Shown in pieces: positions 8,097 to 16,351 of a stretch of 37,900 nucleotides of DNA. Every line of letters begins with the position of its first letter. The stretch's first letter is position 1. The notes under the pieces were generated by a model, which worked only from the letters and a program-made list of their open reading frames with translations, had not been told where the DNA came from and did not search any database. The position numbers were made by a program, and so were the translations under genes. The stretch covers positions 1 through 37,900 of the forward strand of contig CALCGD010000293.1 of NCBI GenBank assembly GCA_937900875.1. Direction: 5' to 3'. Origin of the DNA: an uncultured Flavobacteriales bacterium (GTDB lineage: Bacteria > Bacteroidota > Bacteroidia > UBA10329).

Positions 8097-8744
8097 TTGA
8101 TTAAAGATTCGCACAAACATCAGGGAAACAGGAGGAAGCTAGTGAGCTTGCTACGTGAGAAAGGGATTGAAAATGAGAATGTGCTGAGAGCCATTGGGAA
8201 TGTGCCAAGGCATTTGTTCTTGAACAGCGCATTTGAACAGTTTTCGTACGAAGATCGACCATTTGCCATTGGCGCTGGACAAACCATTTCTCAGCCATTT
8301 ACGGTTGCTACACAAAGTGAGTTGCTGCAAATAGAAAAGGGGATGAAGGTGCTTGAAATAGGCACCGGTTCTGGTTATCAAGCAGCTGTATTGCACGAAA
8401 TGGGTGCAAAAGTGTTCAGTATAGAACGCATCAAAGAGCTGTTTGACAGAACAGGAAAGCTCTTGCCAAAACTCGGATACAAGATAAAAACGTTCTATGG
8501 AGATGGTAATTTGGGTGTTCCGGTTTGGGCGCCATACGATCGGATAATCATTACGGCTGGTGCTCCCATTGTTCCAGAAGGCTTGCTTGACCAACTTAAA
8601 CCAAATGGAATAATGGTAATTCCTGTTTCTAATGGAGATGAGGAAGTGATGAAAACCATTACCAAGTTGGCAGATGGTTCTTTAGAAGTAAAGGAGCACG
8701 GAACTTTTCGTTTTGTACCGCTATTAGATGATAAAAGCCAGTAA
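8097..8744 (+). CDS. pcm: Protein-L-isoaspartate O-methyltransferase
   Basis: The 215-residue enzyme repairs isoaspartyl residues in aged proteins using S-adenosylmethionine. The SAM-binding loop is LEIGTGSGYQ (86-95). The family substrate-site motif GQTISQP (61-67) and VPRHLF (36-41) are intact, and the length is typical. The start is a TTG: an in-frame TAA lies immediately before it, no ATG is available, and the N-terminus MIKDSHKHQGNRRKLV aligns with the usual family start. Its stop codon abuts the stop of the convergent smpB gene with no intergenic bases. Confidence 0.94.
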   Translation: MIKDSHKHQGNRRKLVSLLREKGIENENVLRAIGNVPRHLFLNSAFEQFSYEDRPFAIGAGQTISQPFTVATQSELLQIEKGMKVLEIGTGSGYQAAVLHEMGAKVFSIERIKELFDRTGKLLPKLGYKIKTFYGDGNLGVPVWAPYDRIIITAGAPIVPEGLLDQLKPNGIMVIPVSNGDEEVMKTITKLADGSLEVKEHGTFRFVPLLDDKSQ

Positions 8745-9188
8745 TTATTGATTTAACGCTCTATCAACATCTCGTTGAATATCGCGGTCTTTAATTCCAT
8801 CCCGCTTATCATAGATTTTCTTCCCTTTAGCTAGAGCGATATTAAGCTTAGCATGACCTTTGTCTGATATAAATAAACATGTAGGGATGATGGTGAGGCC
8901 TTTATCCTTTAGTTTATTCCGGAGTTTTTTAAGCTCCTGCTTGTTAAGCAGAAGCTTTCGCTCACGCTTTGGTTCATGATTATTATAAGTGCCTTGTTCG
9001 TAATGGGCTATATGCATATTGAGTATGAAAAGCTCGTTATTGACAAACGTACAATAGCCTTCTGCAATGCTTACATCCTTATTTCGTATGCTTTTTATTT
9101 CGGTACCAAAAAGTTGAAGACCAGCTGTGAATTCCTCAAGAAAAGCGAACTCATATTTGGCGTTACGATTTGTTGCAATAACCTCCAT
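8745..9188 (-). CDS. smpB: SsrA-binding protein SmpB
   Basis: The 147-residue protein binds tmRNA and delivers it to stalled ribosomes for trans-translation. The sequence follows the family throughout: N-terminal NRNAKYEF, then LQLFGTEIKSIRN, SIAEGYC, the basic RERKLLLNKQELKKL, and a C-terminal tail rich in Lys/Arg/Asp (KGKKIYDKRDGIKDRDIQRD), which becomes helical in the decoding centre. The ATG overlaps the TAA of the upstream RelA/SpoT gene by one base (TAATG), so it should be translated by coupling within a two-gene operon. Confidence 0.97.
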   Translation of the reverse strand: MEVIATNRNAKYEFAFLEEFTAGLQLFGTEIKSIRNKDVSIAEGYCTFVNNELFILNMHIAHYEQGTYNNHEPKRERKLLLNKQELKKLRNKLKDKGLTIIPTCLFISDKGHAKLNIALAKGKKIYDKRDGIKDRDIQRDVDRALNQ

Positions 9189-11476
9189 TAGTTGTCTATC
9201 TCGTCTTCGCGTACAATCTTCTTAATGCCATTCACATTTTTGAGGTTTTTGATAAGGTTATTCAAATGATGAATTCCCTCAACTAGCACCTTTATATGCC
9301 CTTCAAACACACCATCCTGACTTTCAAACGCAATACTTTTCATGTTTACATTCAGGTCTTTTGAGATTACGGTTGTTATCGAATTCACAAGACCAACATC
9401 ATCAATTCCAGTAATTAAAATACCGGTTACAAAAGCGGTGTAATCATCTTTACTTGCCCAAGAAGCAGGTACAACACGGTAGGCGTAGTTGCTCCGAATA
9501 TGAATTGCATTGGGACAGCTAGTTCGGTGAATTTTAATGCCTTCATTTATGGTTACAAAGCCAAAAACATCGTCACCCGGAATAGGAGAACAACACTTTG
9601 CCATAACGTAATCCATTTTCTGGCTAGCATCTCCAATTACCAATGTATCTCCCTTGTCTTTTGGACGCGGTCGCGCTTCTGGGGCTTTTTCTACTTCCGT
9701 AGTACTGGTTCCGGAAATACGGTTTCTAAGAACGTTATACCACTTAGATGCGTTTTTCGTGCTTTCTATGTAGTCTTTGATGTCTTTAAAGTCGAGAGAC
9801 TTTTTAGCTATGCTTATAAATAAATCTTGTGAGGTTTTTAGCCTGAAATGCTTGTACATATTATCAGTCAGCTCACGCGTAAGCGTAAGTTTGATCGATT
9901 TCAGTTTACGTTCAAGAATTTCCTTGCCATCGGCAGCGATTCTTCTATTCTCATCTTTAAGACTCTGCTTAATTTTTGACTTGGCTTTAGCCGTAACCAC
10001 AAAACCCAGCCAATCTTCTTTTGGTCGCTGTTTGTTGCTGGTTAGTACCTCTACTTGATCCCCACTTTTAAGATTGTGGCTAAGCGGATACAACTTGCCG
10101 TTTACCTTAGCGCCAATACAACGCATGCCCACTTCTGTGTGAATATCGAAGGCAAAATCTAACGATGTAGCGTCTGATGGCAGCGTTCTTACTTCACCTG
10201 AGGGTGTGAAAACAAATATTTCCTCAGCAAAAAGATTGAGTTTGAAATCATCGATAAAGTCGATGGCATTGGGGTCTGGACTTTCGAGCAATTCACGAAT
10301 TTGATTCAGCCAGCTTTCAAAACCACTCTCAGCAGGTGCTTTTTGGTCGGCATCTTTGTTGGCGTCCTTGCCTGTGTCTTTATATTTCCAGTGTGCGGCA
10401 AGTCCTTTTTCTGCCACATCGTCCATTCTAACAGTTCTAATCTGAACTTCAACCCACTTTCCACTATCACTCATTACTGTGGTATGCAACGATTCGTAGC
10501 CATTGGATTTTGGCTTGCTTACCCAATCCCTAAATCTTCCTGGGTTAGGAACATAATGGTCTGTAATAATGGAGTAGGCTTTCCAAGTTTCCGATTTTTC
10601 ATTCTCCATTTTGCAATTGAGAATAATTCGAATTGCAAAAATGTCGTAAACCTCTTCAAACGGAACGCTTTGCGTCTTCATTTTCTGAGCTATGGAATAG
10701 ACAGATTTCGTTCGTCCTTTTATCTCATAATCAATTCCAGCATTGTTCAATGAATTGATAATTGGGAAACTGAATTTGTTGATGAATCTCGTCCTCTGAC
10801 GCTGCGTATCCTTCAACTTGGCAACAATCTCCTCGTATAATTCGGGTTCAATGTATTTAAATGAGAGATCTTCTAATTCAGTTTTTATGGCATACAAACC
10901 TAATCTGTGCGCAAGCGGGGCATAGATATACATGGTTTCTGATGCAATCTTGAGCTGCTTGTCTCTACGCATAGAGTCGAGCGTTCTCATGTTATGCAAT
11001 CGGTCGGCAAGTTTTATAAGAATTACTCGAATATCGCTGCTCATGGTCAGCAACATTTTCCTGAAATTCTCTGCTTGTAAACTCTTGTCTTCCTGAATGT
11101 CTAGAACGCTCGAAAGCTTTGTTAAGCCATCAATAATCTGCGCCACCTTATCGCCAAACATTCTGCGCATGTCCTCAACAGTGAGGTCTGTGTCTTCTAC
11201 AGTATCGTGCAAAAGAGCACAAACAATAGACTTTGCGCCTAAACCAATTTCTGAAGTAACAATTTCAGCAACCGCAATTGGGTGGTATATATAAGGCTCG
11301 CCCGATTTTCTGCGCATATCCTTGTGGGCGTCTAAGGCCACATCAAACGCTTTACGAATGAGCTTAAGGTCTCCCTTAGCTTCATTTCGTTTGGTAGAAC
11401 GTAAAAGCTTTTTATACGCTTTAAGGATATCCTGCTTCTCCTTCTCTGGATCTATCTCTGGCATCTTGTCGGACAT
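9188..11476 (-). CDS. Bifunctional (p)ppGpp synthetase/hydrolase (RelA/SpoT family)
   Basis: The 762-residue protein is a long RSH that makes and degrades (p)ppGpp, the stringent-response signal. The hydrolase HD domain is intact: H65, HDTVED starting at H90, and the ADRLHNMRT stretch with D158. The synthetase domain (about 240-380) has YEIKGRTKSVYSIAQKM, DIFAIRII and KPKSNGYESLHTTV, followed by a TGS domain (about 410-475) and a C-terminal ACT domain (about 685-760). Both catalytic centres look complete, so it is bifunctional like Rel or SpoT. A full TTG-N20-TAACTTTG promoter sits so close to the ATG that the message may be leaderless or may start at Met5. It is co-transcribed with smpB. Confidence 0.96.
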   Translation of the reverse strand: MSDKMPEIDPEKEKQDILKAYKKLLRSTKRNEAKGDLKLIRKAFDVALDAHKDMRRKSGEPYIYHPIAVAEIVTSEIGLGAKSIVCALLHDTVEDTDLTVEDMRRMFGDKVAQIIDGLTKLSSVLDIQEDKSLQAENFRKMLLTMSSDIRVILIKLADRLHNMRTLDSMRRDKQLKIASETMYIYAPLAHRLGLYAIKTELEDLSFKYIEPELYEEIVAKLKDTQRQRTRFINKFSFPIINSLNNAGIDYEIKGRTKSVYSIAQKMKTQSVPFEEVYDIFAIRIILNCKMENEKSETWKAYSIITDHYVPNPGRFRDWVSKPKSNGYESLHTTVMSDSGKWVEVQIRTVRMDDVAEKGLAAHWKYKDTGKDANKDADQKAPAESGFESWLNQIRELLESPDPNAIDFIDDFKLNLFAEEIFVFTPSGEVRTLPSDATSLDFAFDIHTEVGMRCIGAKVNGKLYPLSHNLKSGDQVEVLTSNKQRPKEDWLGFVVTAKAKSKIKQSLKDENRRIAADGKEILERKLKSIKLTLTRELTDNMYKHFRLKTSQDLFISIAKKSLDFKDIKDYIESTKNASKWYNVLRNRISGTSTTEVEKAPEARPRPKDKGDTLVIGDASQKMDYVMAKCCSPIPGDDVFGFVTINEGIKIHRTSCPNAIHIRSNYAYRVVPASWASKDDYTAFVTGILITGIDDVGLVNSITTVISKDLNVNMKSIAFESQDGVFEGHIKVLVEGIHHLNNLIKNLKNVNGIKKIVREDEIDN

Positions 11477-11480
11477 GCTT

Positions 11481-11511
11481 CAAAGTTACTCAGCGGCATT
11501 GGTGTTACCAA
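11481..11511 (-). promoter_or_regulatory. Candidate promoter of the RelA/SpoT-smpB operon
   Basis: On the minus strand TTG (11509-11511) is followed after 20 bases by TAACTTTG (11481-11488), which fits the Bacteroidota consensus TTG-N17-23-TAnnTTTG. The -7 element ends only four bases before the annotated ATG at 11476, so transcription would begin at or just inside the start codon. Confidence 0.5.
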
Positions 11512-11529
11512 CAATTCCAACTAGCTTAT

Positions 11530-11555
11530 TTTGGTCAAATATTACATTTACCAAA
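11530..11555. promoter_or_regulatory. Inverted repeat in a divergent intergenic region
   Basis: TTTGGTCAAAT (11530-11540) faces ATTTACCAAA (11546-11555). The arms are complementary except for one extra C in the left arm, with a 5-base centre. It lies between the divergent RelA/SpoT and MFS genes, 17 bases upstream of the MFS ATG. It could be an operator; overlap with promoter elements is also possible. Confidence 0.35.
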
Positions 11556-11571
11556 TACTAGATTATTGAAC

Positions 11572-12870
11572 ATGAATAAGCAGACTAAACCAGCATTATC
11601 ATTTTGGCAAATTTGGAACATGGCATTTGGTTTCCTTGGTATCCAATTCGGATGGGGATTACAAATGGGAAACATGAGCGCCATCTATGAGTTTTTAGGT
11701 GCTTCTCCTCACGAAATTCCCTTGTTGTGGTTAGCCGCTCCAATGACAGGTTTGGTAGTTCAACCCATTATTGGTTACATGAGCGATAAAACATGGCATC
11801 CAACTTTTGGAAGACGAAAACCGTACTTTTTAATTGGAGCAATTCTAGCTTCAATTACTCTTGTAATCATGCCTTTTTCGTCTGCCATTTGGATGGCAGC
11901 AGGTATGCTTTGGATTCTCGATGCTTCCATCAACATTAGTATGGAACCTACTCGCGCTTTCATAGCAGATATCCTTCCAAAAGAACAATTGGCCAAAGGC
12001 TATACCATGCAGAGCTTCTTTATTGGTTTTGGTGCAGTTTTGGCCGCATTAATGCCATGGTTTCTTTTGAATGTGGTTGGTATGGACAAGACCAGTGCCG
12101 ATGGTTCAATTCCAGGGTACGTTAAACTCAGTTTTTTGGTTGGTGGTATCGCCTTCTTAGGCGCAATGCTATATACCATATTCACTACGAAAGAATATCC
12201 GCCCGAATATTATGAAGATGGTGATGAGGAAGAAGAAATGGGTTACATAAAAGGACTCACCACTGCCTTTAAGACAATGCCTAATTCATTCAAACAATTG
12301 GCGCCAGTTCAGTTCTTTACTTGGCTAGGTTTATTCTTAATGTGGTTCTATTTAACGGTAACCATTTGCGAACATGTATTTGGCGCAACCGACCCAAATA
12401 GTGAGTTGTATGCTGATGGACTCGCATGGGCAAATATTTGCTTTGGATATTATTCAGTTGTCACCTTCATTTTTGCTTTGGTAATGCCAAGCATTGCGCG
12501 CAAAGTTGGTAACGTAAAGTTGCACTTCATGTGTTTACTTGCAGGAGGATTAGGCCTAGTAAGCATTGGATTTGTACATAACCAATATCTGTTGCTGGTT
12601 TCAATGACAGGAGTTGGTATTGCTTGGGCAAGTATTGTTTCTATTCCGTACGCACTTATAGCAAATGACATTCCTGCCAAGCGAATGGGAATCTTTATGG
12701 GGCTGTTTAATTTCTTCATTGTAATTCCGGAAATTATTGCCGCTTTAGGTTTTGGCTGGGTAATGGAAAATTTGCTTGATAACAACAAACTTTCGGCAGT
12801 TATGCTAGGAGGTGCATTCTTAATTCTTGCAGCAGGATTAACACTAAAAGTGAAGCTAAAAGACAGTTGA
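11572..12870 (+). CDS. MFS transporter, SLC45-like (sugar/cation symporter type)
   Basis: The 432-residue protein has about twelve transmembrane helices. It resembles the glycoside-pentoside-hexuronide/SLC45 group: FGFLGIQFGWGLQMGNMSAI at helix 1, PIIGYMSDKTWHPTFGRRKP at the loop 2-3 motif, and an acidic central loop (EYYEDGDEEEEMGY, about 217-230). Members of this group carry maltose, sucrose or other glycosides with protons. I chose the ATG at 11572, since the frame extends two codons upstream only to a TTG. It stands alone, with a divergent promoter region shared with the RelA/SpoT gene; the substrate is not certain. Confidence 0.88.
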   Translation: MNKQTKPALSFWQIWNMAFGFLGIQFGWGLQMGNMSAIYEFLGASPHEIPLLWLAAPMTGLVVQPIIGYMSDKTWHPTFGRRKPYFLIGAILASITLVIMPFSSAIWMAAGMLWILDASINISMEPTRAFIADILPKEQLAKGYTMQSFFIGFGAVLAALMPWFLLNVVGMDKTSADGSIPGYVKLSFLVGGIAFLGAMLYTIFTTKEYPPEYYEDGDEEEEMGYIKGLTTAFKTMPNSFKQLAPVQFFTWLGLFLMWFYLTVTICEHVFGATDPNSELYADGLAWANICFGYYSVVTFIFALVMPSIARKVGNVKLHFMCLLAGGLGLVSIGFVHNQYLLLVSMTGVGIAWASIVSIPYALIANDIPAKRMGIFMGLFNFFIVIPEIIAALGFGWVMENLLDNNKLSAVMLGGAFLILAAGLTLKVKLKDS

Positions 12871-12927
12871 GTTGACCCAACAATTGTTAATTCCCATTTG
12901 CTTATTCAATAAATGATTTCAATTAAA

Positions 12928-12944
12928 GGTTCTAAGAGAGAACC
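12928..12944 (+). promoter_or_regulatory. Short inverted repeat upstream of the SH3b gene
   Basis: GGTTCT (12928-12933) and AGAACC (12939-12944) form a perfect 6-base inverted repeat with a 5-base centre, 14 bases before the ATG of the next gene. No T run follows, so it is not a clear terminator. It may be an operator or an mRNA leader hairpin, or chance. Confidence 0.25.
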
Positions 12945-12958
12945 AAAAACTGAAAGTC

Positions 12959-13654
12959 ATGAAAAAGCTAATTGTAGTACTCATTTCAGTCGTTAGTCTA
13001 AGCGCTACGGCACAAGACAATCCTAAGTATTTAAATGTGATGGCTGTAAACGGCCTAAACATGCGTTCTCAACCAGATGCTAAATCGAGGGTGGTAACAA
13101 AAGTTGCTTATGGCAATAAGGTTGAGATTATGGAGAAGTCCAAGGTTCAACTGCAACTTGGCTGGGTATCAGACCACTGGTACAAGGTGGCTTACCGAGG
13201 GAGAGAAGGATTCATTTTTGGAGGATATCTGAGTGGATATGCAGCTCCTAAACTTCAAAAAACACAGAAGCTTTCAGACCTATTGCCGCTGTATTGCACC
13301 AAAACGTATACGATGGCTGGGAATCCTGTGCTAACTACAGAAGTTATTGGACACGATACGCTCAAGCTACAATTGGTGAAATTCAAGAATGGGGCTGAGT
13401 TGGAGTTGGAAAACTCGCGAGATAGGAGTCAAGCCACACTTATAATACCTGGCTCGGTACAAGATGCATATGTGTTTTTAGAAGCACTTTTGAAATCCAA
13501 CGAGTCTGAAGAACTGCTTGATGAACTGCGCTTTATACGGGGTAAAGACGGATTGCTAAGCCGTGTGAACAATGCAAACGAAACCATCAGCATCAAATCG
13601 TTTGATGATGGACTAACGGTAATTAAACTCACCGATTTTTTCACGACTAACTGA
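12959..13654 (+). CDS. Secreted bacterial SH3-domain protein
   Basis: The 231-residue protein starts with a signal peptide (MKKLIVVLISVVSLSATAQ). Residues about 24-95 form a bacterial SH3b domain: LNMRSQPDAKSRVVTKV, then GNKVEIME, a WYKV core, and GREGFIFGGYLSGY at the end. Such domains usually bind peptidoglycan or peptides in the envelope. The remaining ~135 residues are not recognised and contain no catalytic motif. It follows the MFS gene by 88 bases on the same strand but has its own upstream region, so co-transcription is uncertain. Confidence 0.8.
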   Translation: MKKLIVVLISVVSLSATAQDNPKYLNVMAVNGLNMRSQPDAKSRVVTKVAYGNKVEIMEKSKVQLQLGWVSDHWYKVAYRGREGFIFGGYLSGYAAPKLQKTQKLSDLLPLYCTKTYTMAGNPVLTTEVIGHDTLKLQLVKFKNGAELELENSRDRSQATLIIPGSVQDAYVFLEALLKSNESEELLDELRFIRGKDGLLSRVNNANETISIKSFDDGLTVIKLTDFFTTN

Positions 13655-13772
13655 TGTTATCGTGGTTACATCAAATTTTCTTTAGCCCTTTTTGGTCATT
13701 TCTTTAGATGATGGTTGTTATTCTGTCGATGAGTTATTATTATTGATAGCTCAACCTTAAACCTATAGACCT

Positions 13773-14558
13773 ATGAAAAAGATTTGGAACTTGTTATTTG
13801 CTGGAATACTTATCGGATTTATATCAGGATGTAACTGCGATTGCGACAAAAAGGATGGTGAGGAAACCGCGGTTGCTGCTACTGAAACTGCCTCAATGAA
13901 ATCTGTCGAGGCTAAAGCTGTAGAAATGATTGAGGTTTCTACGATAGATAAGATTACGGAGTTCCCTATTTCATGGGATCAAAGAGGCCAGAAAGGTTAC
14001 TACCACATATGTGTGAGGACCGACACTGATAAGGGTAAAACCTTGTTGAAGTTGAAAGGAGCAAAAGGGTATACCGAGAGCGAATTGGAAATTGGAGCTG
14101 ATGGTGTAGGGTTATCTTGCTATGTAAGAGCTAATGGCGATACTGTGCTCGTAGTCGACCCACGTTGCGTTGGTTGTCCATCATCAACTGAAGATGGATT
14201 TGCGATTAAAGTTTCTGATATAGGGGCCATTGGAGCTCACAATTTCGAGATTGTACCACACTACAAGTACGCTGGCAGTGGGACGGACAATCTATGTATT
14301 ATTGGCATGGACGATGCACGTGATGGTAATTATACAGGAGCTAGTCCTTCAAATGGGTTTTATGCCGAATTCAGGGACATCACACTTGCCCGTAGAACAG
14401 TTATTAAGTTATCTTATGACTTAACGTTTCCAGTAGGCACAAATGGCTCGATGTACTTGACCGCTAGATACCTTAGCTCAGCTAAGTATAATGACAAAGA
14501 TCAACCTGCTGGCACCACAGCACGTTCAAAACCGGTTATTGATTGGACTTGTAATTAG
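13773..14558 (+). CDS. Cysteine-rich lipoprotein of unknown function
   Basis: The 261-residue protein has a lipoprotein signal peptide ending GFISGC, with Cys20 as the lipidated residue. More cysteines follow at once (CNCDCDKK). A low-complexity Ala/Glu/Thr linker (about 30-55) leads to a beta-rich region with further cysteines (HICV, LSCYV, RCVGC, NLCI) and a Cys two residues from the end. I recognise no domain. Eight bases separate it from the deiminase-like gene downstream, so the two are almost certainly co-transcribed. It may be a partner or substrate-presenting protein, but that is inference. No clear promoter element is seen in the 118 bases upstream. Confidence 0.75.
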   Translation: MKKIWNLLFAGILIGFISGCNCDCDKKDGEETAVAATETASMKSVEAKAVEMIEVSTIDKITEFPISWDQRGQKGYYHICVRTDTDKGKTLLKLKGAKGYTESELEIGADGVGLSCYVRANGDTVLVVDPRCVGCPSSTEDGFAIKVSDIGAIGAHNFEIVPHYKYAGSGTDNLCIIGMDDARDGNYTGASPSNGFYAEFRDITLARRTVIKLSYDLTFPVGTNGSMYLTARYLSSAKYNDKDQPAGTTARSKPVIDWTCN

Positions 14559-14566
14559 CTGAATTT

Positions 14567-16351
14567 ATGATTGATGGTGTTGCAAGAAAGTCCTTAATAG
14601 TTTGCCAATTTCTAGGGTTGGCATTAAGTGCTAGCTGTCAGTCGATTCAATCTGGCAATACTCTTATTGATTCTCACAATGGCAGAATCAGCAAGGTGCT
14701 TATTTCTTTGGTGGGTGCAGAAAGTACAGTCCTACCTACAACTGAAAATATCAGTAAAGACCGTGTCGCTTCCTTCTTTCTGAATCGTTTAAAATGTGAT
14801 GCATGTTTAGTCTGGGTTCAGCTCAGTAAGGGCTCAGTATTGGTATGGCCGAAAGTTGACAGTCTAGTTGAATTCAGTTTTGCAAGTGATAATGACATTC
14901 GAGAGGAACTGAATGCTATTAAACTAAGATTTGATTCGGCCAGAGCTTCTATTATTGCGAACTCAATTGTATTTGAGCTCCCTTTGTCGGAAGATGCATT
15001 CTTAAAAAGTTTCCTTGATAATCAATGGGAAAAGAAGTTGACAAATCAAGTTGCGAAAGACAACTCTGTGGAGGCTCTTTTGGATTCGGGTAGATTTGAA
15101 ATCGAGCGATATGTTTATTGCTATTTTGATGATGGTGAATTCAGAGTAGTAGCGGCACCGACTAGTGAATTATTTGGCTCAGCTGATGATAATCTTCAAA
15201 GTTTGATACAACTTGACGCTCAGTGGAGAGTTGCATACCAGCAGTATGTTTCCACTTTGCAATTTGAAAATAGTGATTCAACCTTCAATTGGTTAAAGTG
15301 CGTCTCATCCAGGGCTATCGACCCAACAATGGCTTACAGTTACTGTAATGGGCTGAATCTGAAAGAATGTGAGAACCTACTTCGACAATCAATGTATTTC
15401 TGGATTCAGGATAAATTCAACACAGTTGAGGAAATCCCATCTACTGGAATTTCAAAGGTTCAATCTAACTATATGCCAAAATCTGGAGCAGGAATTTCTA
15501 TGAGTCACGTGCTTTCTCAGTTTGTTGGCAATCATTGTAGTGGTCTTGATACATATGCAGGGAATACTGTCGTTCAAGGCGGAAATATTCTCTATTCAAA
15601 AGACTTTGCGCTAATTGGAAGAGATGCTTTGAGTATTTATATGAATAATAATAACTCCTATGCTTATGAACAGATTGGTCTCGATTCAACCACGAATGTT
15701 AAGGATTCAATAGAGGAGAGATTGAAACTGGAACTTAATCTGGGTGCGAGAGATATTGTCTGGGTGGGTACGAATGATTCAAGAGACACTTATGATTTTA
15801 GTCATCCTAAATTGAATATACCATTGTTCCATATTGATATGTTTTTGACTTTAGGTCCGATTAAAATAATTGATGGTAAAAAGCACATCACCTATTTGCT
15901 TGGAATTCCGGAATTAGCAAATTCTGGAGACCGTATCAAGCCAGGGATGGATAGTACAATTAACGTTTTGGTTGATTGGATTAAAGAGTGTCGCGATTCG
16001 TTGAATGTTCAGTTGCAAAAAATTGACCATGTGCCAGAAATCATCGAAATCCCTTTGCCAATTGTATTAGCTGAATATAACCCTATTTCGTATGGTCCTG
16101 ATTTTGGATGGGAGCACAAAGTGTTTTACTACTATGGTTTCAACAATGGATTGATGGAATGTGTAAACGATTCATGTTGGTATCTTATGCCGGAAATTCA
16201 AACTCGAGAAATTCCACCTAAGCATTCCGTTTGGGGGAAGCGTGTCAAGGCTAAACTGGATTCAGCTGGCATTGGTGTGATTCCCATTTTCAACAGTATC
16301 GAAAGTAATTGGGCCATTCACTGCAGGGTTAAAGTGCTTAATCGCCAATAA
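14567..16351 (+). CDS. Secreted guanidine-modifying enzyme (arginine/agmatine deiminase fold)
   Basis: The 594-residue protein carries the residues of the guanidine-modifying superfamily, which includes peptidyl-arginine and agmatine deiminases. They are FWIQDKF with D282 (guanidinium-binding Asp), VQGGN (336-340), FHIDMF with H422 and D424 (general base and second Asp), YGPDFGW (509-515), FNNGLMECV (525-533), and NWAIHC with C586 as the nucleophile. Spacing and order match the family, in which this set hydrolyses a guanidine to a ureido group plus ammonia. The N-terminus resembles a signal peptide ending ALSASC, so Cys24 may be lipidated. Residues about 40-260 form an extra domain I do not recognise; ordinary agmatine deiminases have about 350 residues. 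It overlaps the convergent downstream gene by 14 bases. The substrate is unknown; a protein-arginine substrate is plausible because it appears to be exported. Confidence 0.72.
   Translation: MIDGVARKSLIVCQFLGLALSASCQSIQSGNTLIDSHNGRISKVLISLVGAESTVLPTTENISKDRVASFFLNRLKCDACLVWVQLSKGSVLVWPKVDSLVEFSFASDNDIREELNAIKLRFDSARASIIANSIVFELPLSEDAFLKSFLDNQWEKKLTNQVAKDNSVEALLDSGRFEIERYVYCYFDDGEFRVVAAPTSELFGSADDNLQSLIQLDAQWRVAYQQYVSTLQFENSDSTFNWLKCVSSRAIDPTMAYSYCNGLNLKECENLLRQSMYFWIQDKFNTVEEIPSTGISKVQSNYMPKSGAGISMSHVLSQFVGNHCSGLDTYAGNTVVQGGNILYSKDFALIGRDALSIYMNNNNSYAYEQIGLDSTTNVKDSIEERLKLELNLGARDIVWVGTNDSRDTYDFSHPKLNIPLFHIDMFLTLGPIKIIDGKKHITYLLGIPELANSGDRIKPGMDSTINVLVDWIKECRDSLNVQLQKIDHVPEIIEIPLPIVLAEYNPISYGPDFGWEHKVFYYYGFNNGLMECVNDSCWYLMPEIQTREIPPKHSVWGKRVKAKLDSAGIGVIPIFNSIESNWAIHCRVKVLNRQ

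Noticed and set aside
8151-8594. 147-codon antisense open frame
   Set aside because: It is a shadow inside pcm, which has a complete SAM-binding motif on the other strand.
10301-10753. 150-codon open frame on the plus strand
   Set aside because: It is antisense to the RelA/SpoT synthetase domain, whose motifs are intact.
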